Below are positions 1 through 11,721 of a DNA stretch of 64,000 bases, piece by piece. The DNA is from Schaalia canis (GTDB taxonomy: Bacteria > Actinomycetota > Actinomycetes > Actinomycetales > Actinomycetaceae). The stretch is from positions 124,001-188,000 of the forward strand of contig NZ_RQZF01000002.1 of assembly GCF_003858455.1 (NCBI RefSeq), written 5' to 3'. The position numbers were made by a program, and so were the translations under genes. The number at the start of each line of letters is the position of its first letter. The stretch's first letter is position 1. Below the pieces are notes generated by a model. It was not told the DNA's origin, did no database searches, and saw nothing but the letters and a program-made list of their open reading frames with translations.

Positions 1-2
1 TA

Positions 3-338
3 CAGACCACCCCCCGCCTGCGCGAACACGCAGGCATGATTGAGGATGTCCTTCTGAATATTTTGCGTTCAGCAATGGGGGCTGAAGCGATTCCCATGCA
101 GAACCCTTACATGCTGATCGGCCTGATTCATTCGGCATTGGCTGGACAGAATCTTCCTGCACCGCCCGCCGAACGTGAGCACACAATTCGCGCTGTCCAG
201 GCCTTTATCCTGCGCGCTATTGGGGTGCCGCCAGAAAAAGCTCCGATCCCGTCGAGTCGCATCCGACCCATTGACGACGACCTTCCTTTGCGTAATGACG
301 CTCAAGCGTTCCTTCGTTGCCCAGTGAGTCACGGCTGA
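3..338 (+). CDS. C-terminal part of a probable TetR-family regulator (5' end outside window)
   Basis: The frame is open from base 3 with no stop, so the gene begins upstream and only about 111 C-terminal residues are visible. An internal ATG at 36 has no ribosome binding site and I do not take it as the start. The visible part is helical (LLNILRSAMG, YMLIGLIHSALAG, HTIRAVQAFILRAIG), like the ligand-binding/dimerisation half of TetR regulators. The DNA-binding domain is not visible, so the family call is weak. The tail after about residue 85 is polar and Pro-rich. The gene stops about 195 bases before trxA on the same strand, and no clear terminator lies between. It could be another all-helical regulator. 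Confidence 0.5.
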   Translation, partial: QTTPRLREHAGMIEDVLLNILRSAMGAEAIPMQNPYMLIGLIHSALAGQNLPAPPAEREHTIRAVQAFILRAIGVPPEKAPIPSSRIRPIDDDLPLRNDAQAFLRCPVSHG

Positions 339-533
339 GTTCTCCGGTTCCTCGCCTTGTTGAATGTGGGACTCACCGCATACAGGGCAAAAATCCTCCT
401 CTTGGCGCGCTAAGAGAGTGTGAACATCGTAGGATCATGTCAACGGTTGCAGGGTTTTCATGCCCTGCCACTCAATTTGCACCATATAGCGCCGCGCGCA
501 CAGGTTGCGCGTTGGCATGATGAAGGAGGCCCC

Positions 534-893
534 ATGGCCACGATCAACCTGACGAACGAGAACTTTGAATCCACGATTGTCGATAGCCCGATCGTCATCG
601 TTGACTTCTGGGCCACCTGGTGCGGTCCCTGCCGTCAGTTCGGCCCCATCTTCGAGGCCGCTTCGGAAAAGCACGAGGATATCGTCTTCGCCAAGGTCGA
701 TACCGATGCTGAGCAGCAGATTGCTATGGCCGCCCAGATCACCTCGATCCCGACCATCATGGCCTTCCGCGATGGCATCGCCATCTTCCGCCAGTCCGGC
801 GCTCTTCCCGCGCCCGCTCTGGAAGAACTGATTGCTGACATCCGCGCCCTGGACATGGACAAGGTCCGCGCTGAGATCGAAGCTGAAGGCTGA
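534..893 (+). CDS. trxA: Thioredoxin
   Basis: Small cytoplasmic dithiol oxidoreductase of 119 residues. The active-site motif WCGPC (in FWATWCGPCRQF) lies near residues 28-32, and the cis-Pro region (ITSIPTIMAFRDG) near residues 69-76, both in the right place for a one-domain thioredoxin. The start at 534 is chosen because AAGGAGG sits at 523-529; a longer in-frame reading from 420 has no site. Length is slightly above the 105-110 usual for TrxA, because of a C-terminal helix (LDMDKVRAEIEAEG). It is a single-gene unit closed by the hairpin at 926-963, facing asd. No thioredoxin reductase is nearby. This could be a second thioredoxin rather than the main one. Confidence 0.93.
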   Translation: MATINLTNENFESTIVDSPIVIVDFWATWCGPCRQFGPIFEAASEKHEDIVFAKVDTDAEQQIAMAAQITSIPTIMAFRDGIAIFRQSGALPAPALEELIADIRALDMDKVRAEIEAEG

Positions 894-925
894 TAACAAC
901 ATCCGATCGCTGCCTTAAGCACTGA

Positions 926-963
926 GGGCGGGGCTCACCAGAAGGTGAGCCCCGCCCTGTTTA
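926..963. terminator. Bidirectional terminator between trxA and asd
   Basis: A 14-bp perfect stem (926-939 with 944-957, sequence GGGCGGGGCTCACC) has a 4-base loop and is followed by TGTTT on the plus strand. It lies between two convergent genes and can serve both. Confidence 0.85.
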
Positions 964-979
964 ATTCGGCAATGAGGCC

Positions 980-3393
<2,414 letters not shown>

Positions 3394-3679
3394 TGATTAT
3401 CCCCTCATTCCTCGTATCGATGTTCTCACTCGTCTCTTCATCCTAGGAGGCATAGTTGATTCTTCGAGGCTCGCCCAGCATTTGGTCACGCGTAAACATC
3501 ACGCAGGTGGAAGATTATTCCAATAAGAACGAAAGGAATCCCACATTTCCCTGTCGTTTCGGCTCCGGCCTCGTAAAATACACGAGTACACACCCGAGCA
3601 TGCCCCACAACGACTTAGCCGTCCCAAAGAAGTGACGTCAACGAGGTTTAGGCTGTGGGCAGCTCACCAAGGAGGAATA

Positions 3680-5389
3680 ATGTCCGACTCGCCCATCGTT
3701 GTTCATGGCACCCCAGTCGTCCCCGGCGTTGCTTACGCTCCAGCGGTGTGGGCGCGCCGCCCTGAACTTCCTCCTTTAGAAGCTCCCGACCTTCCCGAGG
3801 ACGCCCGCGAAGCTGAGGTTGAGCGTTTCAACGGCTGCACTGTTGCCGTCGCTGATGGCCTTTTCGCCCGCGCTTCCCAGGCGACCGGCCACGCCGCTGA
3901 AGTACTCACCGTGACGGCATCCCTTGCCACCGACCGCAGTTGGAAGAAGGATGTCGCGCGTCGCATCCGCGAGGGCAAGCCCGCCATCCAAGCCACCATT
4001 GCCGCCACCGAAAAGTACATTGCCATGTTCGAAAAGGCGGGCGGCCTGATGGCTGAACGCACCTCTGACCTGCGTGACGTGCGTGACCGCGTCCTCGCTC
4101 ACCTGCAGGGGATTCCCGAACCAGGTATTCCCGTGGCGCACTCCCCGGTGGTTCTTCTTGCCGATGACCTCTCCCCCGCCGACACTGCCGGCCTCGTCCC
4201 TGACATGTACGTTGCGATCGCCACCGAGTTGGGCGGCCCAACCTCCCACACGTCGATCATTGCCCGCCAACTGGGTATTCCCTGCATTGTTGCTGCCCGC
4301 CAACTGGCACAGATTAACGAAGGCGACATGGTTCTTGTTGACGGGCGCCACGGCACTTTAGCCCTGGGTGTTGACCCGGTCCAAGCTGAAGCGCGCGTCG
4401 CTGAGGACGAAAAGCGCCGCGCCGCCATCGCCGCGTGGCAGGGTCCTGCGCGTACCGCTGACGGCGTGCCCGTGCAGCTACTTGCCAATGTGCAAGACGG
4501 CGAGGCTGCCCGCCATGCCTCCACCTCTTACGCTGAGGGCGTGGGCCTTTTCCGTACGGAGCTTCTGTTCCTTGACACCGCTGTCGAACCCAGCGTTGAG
4601 GCTCAAACTGACGCCTACGCGCCTGTCTTTTCAGCTTTCCCTGCTTCTAAGGTTGTCGTGCGCACCTTGGATGCTGGCTCGGATAAGCCCGTCCCCTTCG
4701 CCACGCTCATGCAGGAGTTCAACCCTGCGTTGGGGGTGCGCGGTATTCGCACCACCGGCCACAACCCTGACCTGCTGATTCGTCAGCTTGATGCCATTGC
4801 TGCGGCTGCCGCGCGCGAACCTGGGACGGATGTGTGGGTGATGGCACCGATGATCTCGACCGTCCCCGAAGCCGAATGGTTCGCTGGACTGGTGCGTGAG
4901 CGCGGCTTGAAGGCTGGCATCATGATCGAGGTACCCGCTGCGGCAATCCTTATTGATCGTTTCCTTGAGCACGTCGATTTCGTTTCCATCGGCACTAATG
5001 ACCTCACTCAGTACACCCTGGCGGCAGATCGCATGTCACCAGACCTGGCTGAATACACTGACCCGTGGCAGCCGGCTCCCCTGGCGTTGATTGCTTCGGT
5101 TGCGGCTGCGGGTTTGCGGGCAGGTAAGCCTGTGGGCGTGTGCGGCGAGGCTGCGGCTGACTCTTTACTGGCTGCAGTTCTTGTTGGAATGGGCGTCACC
5201 AGTCTGTCGATGGCAACCTCTGCTATTCCAGGTGTCGGCGCTTTACTTGAAACCGTCACGCTGGAGCAATGCCGCGAGGCCGCCGCCGCTGTGCTTGCTT
5301 CTCGCGATCAGGGCGAGGCACGACTTGTTGCCCGTGAGATCCTGGTCCTGCGTCATGCGAAGGCGGAGGAAAGCACCCCGAGCAACTAG
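3680..5389 (+). CDS. ptsI: PTS enzyme I (phosphoenolpyruvate-protein phosphotransferase)
   Basis: First component of the sugar phosphotransferase system: it takes phosphate from PEP and passes it to HPr in the cytoplasm. The start at 3680 follows GGAGGA at 3671-3676; the in-frame ATG at 3632 has no such site. The phosphorylated His is H190 in GGPTSHTSII. The PEP-binding barrel starts near GVGLFRTELLFL and carries the catalytic Cys C488 (GVCGEAA). Length 569 is normal. No HPr (ptsH) or EII gene is next to it, so it stands alone between divergent lysC and convergent recR. Confidence 0.95.
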   Translation: MSDSPIVVHGTPVVPGVAYAPAVWARRPELPPLEAPDLPEDAREAEVERFNGCTVAVADGLFARASQATGHAAEVLTVTASLATDRSWKKDVARRIREGKPAIQATIAATEKYIAMFEKAGGLMAERTSDLRDVRDRVLAHLQGIPEPGIPVAHSPVVLLADDLSPADTAGLVPDMYVAIATELGGPTSHTSIIARQLGIPCIVAARQLAQINEGDMVLVDGRHGTLALGVDPVQAEARVAEDEKRRAAIAAWQGPARTADGVPVQLLANVQDGEAARHASTSYAEGVGLFRTELLFLDTAVEPSVEAQTDAYAPVFSAFPASKVVVRTLDAGSDKPVPFATLMQEFNPALGVRGIRTTGHNPDLLIRQLDAIAAAAAREPGTDVWVMAPMISTVPEAEWFAGLVRERGLKAGIMIEVPAAAILIDRFLEHVDFVSIGTNDLTQYTLAADRMSPDLAEYTDPWQPAPLALIASVAAAGLRAGKPVGVCGEAAADSLLAAVLVGMGVTSLSMATSAIPGVGALLETVTLEQCREAAAAVLASRDQGEARLVAREILVLRHAKAEESTPSN

Positions 5390-5498
5390 CGGTAGAGAGA
5401 GTCACCGACAGGACTCACCAGCGCCAGGGCTAAGCAGTGATGGGCCCAAGCAGCAAAGAGACTGGTAGGCGAAGGGGGCGGGTAGCACGCTGCCTGAC

Positions 5499-6095
5499 TC
5501 AGACTAGCGCTTGTCGCCCTTCCATAGCCCGCCCCAGGGTGACTGAATCGGCGTATTCCAAGTCTCCGCCAACGGGTAGGCCCATGGCCAGGCGTGTTGT
5601 GGGCACTCCGATTGTTCGCAGTGTTCGCGCTAGGTAAGAGGCGGTAGCCTCGCCCTCAATGTTGGGGTTGGTGGCGAGGATAACCTCGGTGATCCTGTCG
5701 TCTTGAAGGCGGGTGAGGAGCTGGCGGATGCGCAGTTGGTCGGGGCCGATTCCTCGAATGGGATCGATTGCACCACCGAGAACGTGGTAGCGACCTCGGA
5801 ACACACGCGAGTTTTCCATTGCGTGAATATCCTTCGCTTCCTGCACAACGCAGATCAGCGCAGGATCGCGGCTCGGATCGCGACAGATCATGCATTCTTC
5901 TGCTTCGGTCAAATTTCCGCAGGTGACGCAGTGACGAACGCGGGAACGTACCGCACTCATTGCCTCAATTAAGCGCTGCACGTCGTCAGCTTCAGCCTCC
6001 AGGAGGTGCAGGGCCATCCGTTGTGCAGACTTGGGCCCAACTCCAGGTAATTGTCCAAGTTCGTCGATGAGATTCTGTAGCGCGCCTTCAAACAC
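5499..6095 (-). CDS. recR: Recombination protein RecR
   Basis: Works with RecO (and RecF) to load RecA at single-strand gaps. Length 198 is standard. An N-terminal helix-hairpin-helix ([18 protein letters not shown]) is followed by a four-Cys zinc finger (C56, C59, C68, C71) and a Toprim domain ([14 protein letters not shown] onward). The start is GTG at 6095, with AAGGAGG at 6106-6112 inside the end of dnaX; the two genes are 3 bases apart. dnaX-recR is a conserved pair. Many actinobacteria have a small yaaK/ybaB gene between them, which is absent here. Confidence 0.95.
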   Translation of the reverse strand: MFEGALQNLIDELGQLPGVGPKSAQRMALHLLEAEADDVQRLIEAMSAVRSRVRHCVTCGNLTEAEECMICRDPSRDPALICVVQEAKDIHAMENSRVFRGRYHVLGGAIDPIRGIGPDQLRIRQLLTRLQDDRITEVILATNPNIEGEATASYLARTLRTIGVPTTRLAMGLPVGGDLEYADSVTLGRAMEGRQALV

Positions 6096-6098
6096 AGG

Positions 6099-9080
6099 TC
6101 ACCAGCCTCCTTCCGTCGTGATTTCCTCGATTACCTTACCGCCGAGCACTTCAAAGACAGCAGGTAGGCCGTGAGATTGTGAGTTTTCTACGTCAACGTC
6201 GTCTATTGAGGCTGAATCGTCCTCTGCGGCCGACACCTTTGGAGCGCTCATTGCTGCTGGCGTCGTGTTGGCCCTTGGCCCCTGAGCGCCGAAGGAGGGG
6301 CGTTCAGAAGGGGCGGGTGAGCCCATAGAGGGTGAGCCGATAGAGTCTGCTGCAGCGCCGCCCTCTACTGGCGTGAGTCGGGGGCGGGTGAATCCCGCGC
6401 TTGACGCATGTCCACTATTTGCCGAGGTTCTTCCCGTTGCCCGATCACCGTAGACGTCGTCGCCAAATACTGACGATGCTCCCAAGTGCGTTGACACCGG
6501 GGTTGAGGCGGTTTCAGATGCGTGTCCGCTCTGCACATTTGGCGTATCGGTGTCAGGGGAAGGCTGCGCAACGGCGGACCAGGCGGCAAGGGCCTGTGGC
6601 GCGGGGGGAGCGAAAGGATCGGGGGTTTGTGCGGCGGGGTCGAGGACGGAGGCTCGCTCCTCCAGAGGGACCGTGGGAGGCACTGCTGCCTCCGGCCATC
6701 CATGTGGATCCGCAGGCCATGTGTAATTGGCTCCCGGGCTTGAGTGTGCGTCTCCAGAGATTGAAGGTTCCTCTACCTGCGCTCCTGCAGGCATGACGGG
6801 CGTGGGCCAGTCAAGATCCCCTGAGGCACCCATTTCTGGTGCCTTGATTTCCGGCATCTCCGATTCCCGCGCCGTGGAGTCGGACACCACAGGCTCAGAG
6901 GGCACCGGCTCGGACAGCTCCGGTGCGGATGGCTCAGGTACAAACCTCACTGATTCAGGCGACGTGGGCTCGGGGGCTTGTGTGTGGGACATGCCTGTTT
7001 CAGGCCATTCTCCCCCTAGCCCCGCTGCTTTCGGCGTTGTTGGGCCGTTGTCTGACGGAAGAGGGGTTGAGACCTCTCCGTATGCGGCTTCTACACGAAA
7101 GGGGTCTGCCGGAGCAGAGACCTCCTGACGCTCATGAGCGTTCGCACCCTGCGCGGGGTGGGCAGCTTGAGCGGTCGGGGTTGTCACCTGAGCTCCCCCG
7201 CTTGCCTGGCCAACCTGGGCGATCACAGTCAGTGTCAATCCCGTTGCTTCGTGGATGGCTCGCTCAACGTCAACGCCGCGGTTGCCTCGCATGAAGTTGT
7301 CAACCATGCCTTCGGTGGGAAGGAGGACTACCGCAGTTGTTTCATCGACGCTGCCGAGCTGTCCGTTTCCTCTCAGCAGGCTCCACGCCACACGACTAAT
7401 CGAGGAGAGGCGTTCAATGACCTCGGGCCAGCGCTGGCGCAGCATGTCGCTGTCTCGGCTTGCCGAGGGCGCAGGCGATTGCGGCATCGGGTGTTGTTGT
7501 GAAGCCTGGTCGTGGGAGAAACTCTGCCTTTGAGTAGGTGACTCAGCCTGTGCCGCGCTTGCCTCCCGAGGAGATTCGCTGTCGGCCAGTGGGCCTGCCG
7601 GTTGCGGCTCTCGCGTTTGTTCAACTACCGGCTGGGCTCCACTCTGGCCTACTGTGCCGCTACCGGGGACGGTGGCCGCAACATCTGTCCAGCCGCTTGC
7701 GACAGTCTCTGACGAGGTGTCTGCTGGTGGAGTGGTTTTTTCCTGGGGCTGCCCGGGCAGCGACCCTTGTGCAGAAGAGTGGGGGTGTTCAGATGGGGGA
7801 GCTCCCCCTTCTGCCTGGCGCTTACGGCGCAGCTCTTCACGGGCCTGAGCTGCACCGAAACGACGTCCGTCGCTACTTTCCTGCGCTGAGGAAGTACGCG
7901 CGTCGACCTCGTGGGGAGCCCCCCCTCCGGCCATGCCGACAGCGCCTGGCAGAGCAGGATCATTACTGCTGTGGCCACTGGTGACGGGTACGAGAATACG
8001 GCCAATAAGTAGTTCGAGCTGCAGGCGCGGAGAGGTTGCGCCGACCATGGAACGCAGTGCCTGGTCAGTAAGGTCAGCGGCCCGCGATAAATGACGCGGC
8101 CCCCAGTTGCGGGCTTGAGTGATCATGCGGTCAAGCTGGTCAGCCGGGGTTCCGCTAAGAACGTCGGCTGCACCATCTCCTGCGACGGAAATAATCAGGA
8201 GGTCACGCAGGCGTTGAAGAAGGTCTTCGACGAAACGACGAGGGTCATGCCCCGACTCAACCATGCGTTCGACCACTCGATAAACCGCCGCTCCATCGCC
8301 CCCTGCAAGAGCGTCAACGGTTTCGTCAAGAAGGGCGGCATCGGTGTAGCCCAAGAGCGAAACTGCCTGGTGATAGCCAAGGGTTCCGTCAATAGTTCCA
8401 GCCATGAGCTGGTCAAGAACAGAGAGGGTATCGCGCACCGATCCGCCACCTGCGCGAATGACAAGGCCGAGAACGCCAGGTGCAATCTCAATGCCTTCTT
8501 CCGCGCTGAGTTGAGCGAGATAGGGCTCAAGAGCGTCGGGGGGAACAAGGCGGAAGGGGTAGTGATGGGTGCGCGAGCGAATGGTGCCAAGGACACGATC
8601 GGGTTCTGTCGTCGCAAAAACGAATTTCACGTGCTCCGGTGGTTCTTCGACGAGTTTCAGAAGAGCATTGAATCCCTGAGGCGTGACCATATGAGCCTCA
8701 TCGATGATGAACACTTTGTAGCGATCGCGAACGGGAGCAAAAGTCGCTCGCTCACGCAGTTCACGGGCGTCATCAACACCGCCGTGAGAGGCTGCGTCAA
8801 TTTCGACAACGTCAAGAGAACCAGGGCCTCCGGTGGCGAGTTCTTTGCAGGAGTCACATTCGCCGCATGGGGTGTCTGTTGGCCCTTGAGCACAGTTCAG
8901 GCAGCGCGCCAGGATTCGAGCTGAGGTGGTCTTGCCACAGCCTCGTGGACCAGAAAAGAGGTAGGCATGAGTCACCTTATTTGCGCGCAGGGCAGCGCGC
9001 AGCGGGTCAGTGACGTGTTCCTGACCGATGACATGCGAAAAAGAGTCTGGGCGATAGCGGCGATAGAGTGCTGTGGTCAC
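6099..9080 (-). CDS. dnaX: DNA polymerase III subunit gamma/tau
   Basis: Clamp-loader ATPase. The GTG start at 9080 gives 993 residues. Walker A GPRGCGKT is at 44-51, followed by zinc-module cysteines C63, C72, C75 and C78, Walker B VFIIDEAHM and the sensor region TTEPDRVLGTIRSR. The AAA+ part ends near residue 370. The following roughly 600 residues are largely low-complexity Pro/Ser/Glu/Ala, with one ordered stretch near 545-640 (RWPEVIERLSSISRVAWSLL), which resembles the domain that meets the polymerase alpha subunit in tau. This is longer than most DnaX proteins. I saw no obvious frameshift signal for a gamma form. Upstream lies the SRP RNA gene on the same strand. Confidence 0.95.
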   Translation of the reverse strand: MTTALYRRYRPDSFSHVIGQEHVTDPLRAALRANKVTHAYLFSGPRGCGKTTSARILARCLNCAQGPTDTPCGECDSCKELATGGPGSLDVVEIDAASHGGVDDARELRERATFAPVRDRYKVFIIDEAHMVTPQGFNALLKLVEEPPEHVKFVFATTEPDRVLGTIRSRTHHYPFRLVPPDALEPYLAQLSAEEGIEIAPGVLGLVIRAGGGSVRDTLSVLDQLMAGTIDGTLGYHQAVSLLGYTDAALLDETVDALAGGDGAAVYRVVERMVESGHDPRRFVEDLLQRLRDLLIISVAGDGAADVLSGTPADQLDRMITQARNWGPRHLSRAADLTDQALRSMVGATSPRLQLELLIGRILVPVTSGHSSNDPALPGAVGMAGGGAPHEVDARTSSAQESSDGRRFGAAQAREELRRKRQAEGGAPPSEHPHSSAQGSLPGQPQEKTTPPADTSSETVASGWTDVAATVPGSGTVGQSGAQPVVEQTREPQPAGPLADSESPREASAAQAESPTQRQSFSHDQASQQHPMPQSPAPSASRDSDMLRQRWPEVIERLSSISRVAWSLLRGNGQLGSVDETTAVVLLPTEGMVDNFMRGNRGVDVERAIHEATGLTLTVIAQVGQASGGAQVTTPTAQAAHPAQGANAHERQEVSAPADPFRVEAAYGEVSTPLPSDNGPTTPKAAGLGGEWPETGMSHTQAPEPTSPESVRFVPEPSAPELSEPVPSEPVVSDSTARESEMPEIKAPEMGASGDLDWPTPVMPAGAQVEEPSISGDAHSSPGANYTWPADPHGWPEAAVPPTVPLEERASVLDPAAQTPDPFAPPAPQALAAWSAVAQPSPDTDTPNVQSGHASETASTPVSTHLGASSVFGDDVYGDRATGRTSANSGHASSAGFTRPRLTPVEGGAAADSIGSPSMGSPAPSERPSFGAQGPRANTTPAAMSAPKVSAAEDDSASIDDVDVENSQSHGLPAVFEVLGGKVIEEITTEGGW

Positions 9081-9317
9081 GCTTAGAACTCTACGGGGTG
9101 AACCCCTTATCTGGCGACGGGAGTCCCGCTTTCAGACAGATTGATTTTTCTCATGCTCTGAGACAAAACCCGTGCACTATTTGAGACAGGTTCACACATC
9201 TTTGAACCTCCTAAGACGCCTCAGTACTTACATCTCACACAGGGAGCAACCCTGACACGATGGTCAAAGTATCGGGCGTGAAAACATCCAGTTTCTATTG
9301 TCAATAAAGGAAACAAA

Positions 9318-9406
9318 GGATCCCTCGCGCACCCGACAGAGCGCCCTTATCCTTGCTGCCTTCCGGCCCTGGGGAGGTTCGAACGATGCCGTCACACGAG
9401 GGATCA
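9318..9406 (-). ncRNA. ffs: Signal recognition particle RNA (4.5S type)
   Basis: The minus strand carries the hallmark apical domain GGGCCGGAAGGCAGCA (around 9354-9369), the Ffh-binding loop with the GGAA tetraloop and the asymmetric internal loop. The ends pair as GATCCCTCG with CGAGGGATC, giving a short hairpin RNA of about 89 nt, and a T-rich run (TTTGTTTCCTTT) follows. Synteny supports this: SRP RNA is often found just upstream of dnaX in actinobacteria. The ends are good to a few bases. Confidence 0.9.
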
Positions 9407-9774
9407 GACATAGTCTACACCCCTTTGGGCGAAATAGACACTTTAAGGAACTTTCCAGCCGCACATACTGCAATACTGAGAGAATCCGTCTATCCTTAGT
9501 ACTAAGGCGTTGCAAAAATGCCTTAGACCTCCACAGAGTCATCTCACAGCCTGAGACAGACACTGTGACCTCACTCCCACACTGGGAGATCGGGTGAGGT
9601 ATTTTAATCCTTTCAACACTAGAACTGAGCTGTGTTAATGCGAATATCAATCGATTGCATCAAACGCAGAGACACTTTTCGTCGACATGTTTCTGACGCA
9701 ACTGTCGCAATAAGGGCTCTTCACCCTTATTCTTTTTCTCTATCTATTCTTCAAATCTGACTGGAAGGATCATC
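9407..9774. other. Intergenic region between SRP RNA and the MarR gene, with palindromes
   Basis: No gene seen. A perfect 14-bp palindrome CCTTAGTACTAAGG lies at 9494-9507, and its right arm is repeated as an inverted pair CTAAGGC (9502-9508) / GCCTTAG (9520-9526). A second palindrome CAATCGATTG is at 9648-9657. An inverted repeat AATAAGGG / CCCTTATT (9709-9716, 9724-9731), followed by CTTTTTCTC, lies 43 bases before the MarR gene. It looks like a weak terminator or attenuator. Confidence 0.5.
9412..9417 (-). promoter_or_regulatory. Probable -10 box of the SRP RNA promoter
   Basis: TAGACT on the minus strand lies 6-8 bases before the predicted 5' end of the SRP RNA and fits the actinobacterial TANNNT pattern. 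The -35 region is not convincing. Confidence 0.4.
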
Positions 9775-10215
9775 ATGCCAAGCTCAGCATCGCGCGCCAA
9801 CTCCTGGGAGCGCTACTTCACCACCATCACCCGCCTCACCACCCACATCGAGGCACCCCTCAAGGCAAGCTGCCAGCTCACCATTCCTGAGTACAACGTC
9901 CTTTTGCACACCCAGCGCGCAGGCAATGACGGGATTCGCCCGCGAGAGTTGGCACGCGAAGTAGTTTTCAGCCCTTCGCGCCTGACCCACACCCTCAAGC
10001 GCCTCATTGACCGCGGCCTGCTCAGCCGTGCAGAATGCGCCACTGACGGCCGTGGCGGAATCATCTCTATCACCCCGGAAGGCGAAAAGCTTTTCAATCA
10101 GGCATCGCAGATTCATCGCGCGACTGTGCGCTCTGCTGTTCTGGATGACCTCACCGAGGAAGAGGCCGCCGTTCTTGATCGCGTCTTCGAGCGCATCCGC
10201 TCTCGCCTGGGCTGA
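9775..10215 (+). CDS. MarR-family transcriptional regulator
   Basis: 146 residues, normal for the family, with a winged helix-turn-helix at about residues 40-105. Recognisable parts are IRPRELAREVVFSPSRLTHT (recognition region), LKRLIDRGLL and the wing CATDGRGGIISITPEGEKL. The N- and C-terminal helices form the dimer interface. A GGAAGGA site is just upstream of the ATG. Such proteins repress efflux, stress or catabolic genes and are released by small aromatic or oxidative ligands. The palindromes upstream are candidate autoregulatory sites. There is no adjacent same-strand partner, so the target is unknown. Confidence 0.88.
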   Translation: MPSSASRANSWERYFTTITRLTTHIEAPLKASCQLTIPEYNVLLHTQRAGNDGIRPRELAREVVFSPSRLTHTLKRLIDRGLLSRAECATDGRGGIISITPEGEKLFNQASQIHRATVRSAVLDDLTEEEAAVLDRVFERIRSRLG

Positions 10216-10571
10216 TCACCAGCGCCGATCTACGTGACGCCTCTCCCGGCAGGGGAGCAACACGCGAGATCGACAGTGCAGCCATGTCCTATGGTTGAGT
10301 GACACAACCATCGTTTGTGTCGCAGGTTGCATCACTCAATTACCGAGCGTGACTTTGTGCGGCCCCGATTCTGCACAGCTCGGTTCAGTGCGCCCTGACC
10401 GCTGCACTGAGGTTGACACTCTGGTTTTTAGCGGGCGCTTTCTTCCGGTCTGGGCTTGTCCCCCAATACAGGATGTCCTTGAGGGGGACAGGCACCACAA
10501 TTCACCTCCCGCAATGATCTTGGGCGCGCTAGCATCCTAGCCCCACACTGCGGGCCCAAATGTGCACGGCT
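10216..10571. other. Convergent intergenic region with nested inverted repeats
   Basis: No convincing gene. It contains GACACAA / TTGTGTC (10301-10307, 10315-10321) nested inside TTGAGTGA / TCACTCAA (10295-10302, 10332-10339). A second stem TGTCCCCC / GGGGGACA (10457-10464, 10483-10490) has an 18-base loop and no T-run. An 81-codon reading at 10295-10540 lacks a ribosome site and protein-like composition. Confidence 0.4.
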
Positions 10572-11675
10572 TTACGCCCGCACCGCAGCGGGGGCGTTCA
10601 CCCACCCGGCCAGCACTTCCTTCGCCTGTTCTTCAAGCATGTCTACACATGCTGAAGAACCATTCGCCCACGGAATGTAATTGAAGGTCTTTCCGCCCGC
10701 ATCAATGAAGACCTGGCGGTTCAAGACGTTAATTTCTTCAAGTGTTTCTAAGCAGTCTGCGACGAAGCCCGGACAGATCACATCCACGCGACGCCGCCCC
10801 TGTGCCCCAAGACTCTCCACTGTGTCGATGGTGGCTGGACCAATCCACTTCGCGGGCCCAAATACCGATTGATAGGTCAGGATGAGTTCCTTCTCGTTAC
10901 ATCCCAGTCGCTGACGCAAAAGCTTCACTGTGCGTTCACATTCCAACTGGTAGGGGTCCCCCTTATCTACCATTGCCTGTGGGATGGAGTGGAAAGAGGC
11001 GAGGACAACATCACCGGCCTCAAAATCAGGTCGCCCGTTTTTCTGCCAGGATTCTTCTAACGCCGTGGCAAGAGCTTCAATGTAGGCCGGTGCCCCCTCG
11101 TAGGAACGCACGGTGCGCACGGAAAGCTGATCCCGTGAGCCCAGCCCCCAACGCGCGACCTCGTCAAACACAGCACCCACGGTTGATGCTGAATACTGCG
11201 GATAAGCGGGCACGATAGCAACGCGTCGATACCCTTCAGCGTACAGGTCATCAAGAACCTCACGAATGTTGCCACTGCCGTAACACATTGCGGGGCGCAC
11301 CTCGACGCTGCTTCCGAGGCGCTGACGCAGACCTTCCACCTGAGCCATCGTTCCCACGAGCAAAGGAGATCCCTCCTCGCTCCAAATCGTGCGGTAGGCA
11401 TGAGCAACGCGAGAAGGGCGGATCCGTAAGATGATGCCCTCAAGAATGGGACGCCAGAGGATTGGGTGAGTTTCGATAACACGGCGGTCCGTGAGGAAAG
11501 CCCGCAAGAATCGCCGCACGGCCGAAGGTGTTGCTTCGTCGGGTGTTCCAAGGTTGACGATGAGCAGCGCTGGCTTCTGCGGCACATCAGCACTCAGGAC
11601 TGCACGGTCCTCCGATTGTGAAAGTGACAGATTTTTCTTGCGTGTCATAACCGACACCATAGCGGCTTTCGACAT
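10572..11675 (-). CDS. hemH: Ferrochelatase
   Basis: Inserts Fe(II) into a porphyrin at the end of heme synthesis. In actinobacteria the substrate is normally coproporphyrin III, so the name cpfC would also fit. The N-terminal signature ALLIVNLGTP is at residues 36-45, the metal-ligand His H229 in SFHSIPQ, and the C-terminal signature CPGFVADCLETLEEI near 301-315 supplies the acidic ligand. The first 30 residues are a non-conserved extension; in-frame ATGs at 11660 and 11648 are alternative starts and none has a strong ribosome site. No other heme gene is nearby. Confidence 0.93.
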   Translation of the reverse strand: MSKAAMVSVMTRKKNLSLSQSEDRAVLSADVPQKPALLIVNLGTPDEATPSAVRRFLRAFLTDRRVIETHPILWRPILEGIILRIRPSRVAHAYRTIWSEEGSPLLVGTMAQVEGLRQRLGSSVEVRPAMCYGSGNIREVLDDLYAEGYRRVAIVPAYPQYSASTVGAVFDEVARWGLGSRDQLSVRTVRSYEGAPAYIEALATALEESWQKNGRPDFEAGDVVLASFHSIPQAMVDKGDPYQLECERTVKLLRQRLGCNEKELILTYQSVFGPAKWIGPATIDTVESLGAQGRRRVDVICPGFVADCLETLEEINVLNRQVFIDAGGKTFNYIPWANGSSACVDMLEEQAKEVLAGWVNAPAAVRA

Positions 11676-11707
11676 GAGCAGATGTGACGCGGCGTCAGGT
11701 CATTTGG

Positions 11708-11721
11708 ATACATATGTGCAT
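11708..11721. promoter_or_regulatory. Candidate operator, copy 1 (ATACAT-AT-GTGCAT)
   Basis: A near-palindrome with 6-bp arms and a 2-bp centre, one mismatch from perfect. It lies about 80 bases upstream of the first DUF5692-like gene and 33 bases upstream of hemH. The same pattern occurs twice more in front of the related genes at 14.1 kb. Confidence 0.5.

Noticed and set aside
449-468. Inverted repeat GCAGGG / CCCTGC before trxA as terminator
   Set aside because: A 6-bp stem without T-run; too weak to list.
8091-8924. A 277-codon reading opposite dnaX
   Set aside because: Antisense shadow of the conserved AAA+ region.
9264-9650. A 128-codon minus-strand reading
   Set aside because: It runs through the SRP RNA gene and its promoter.
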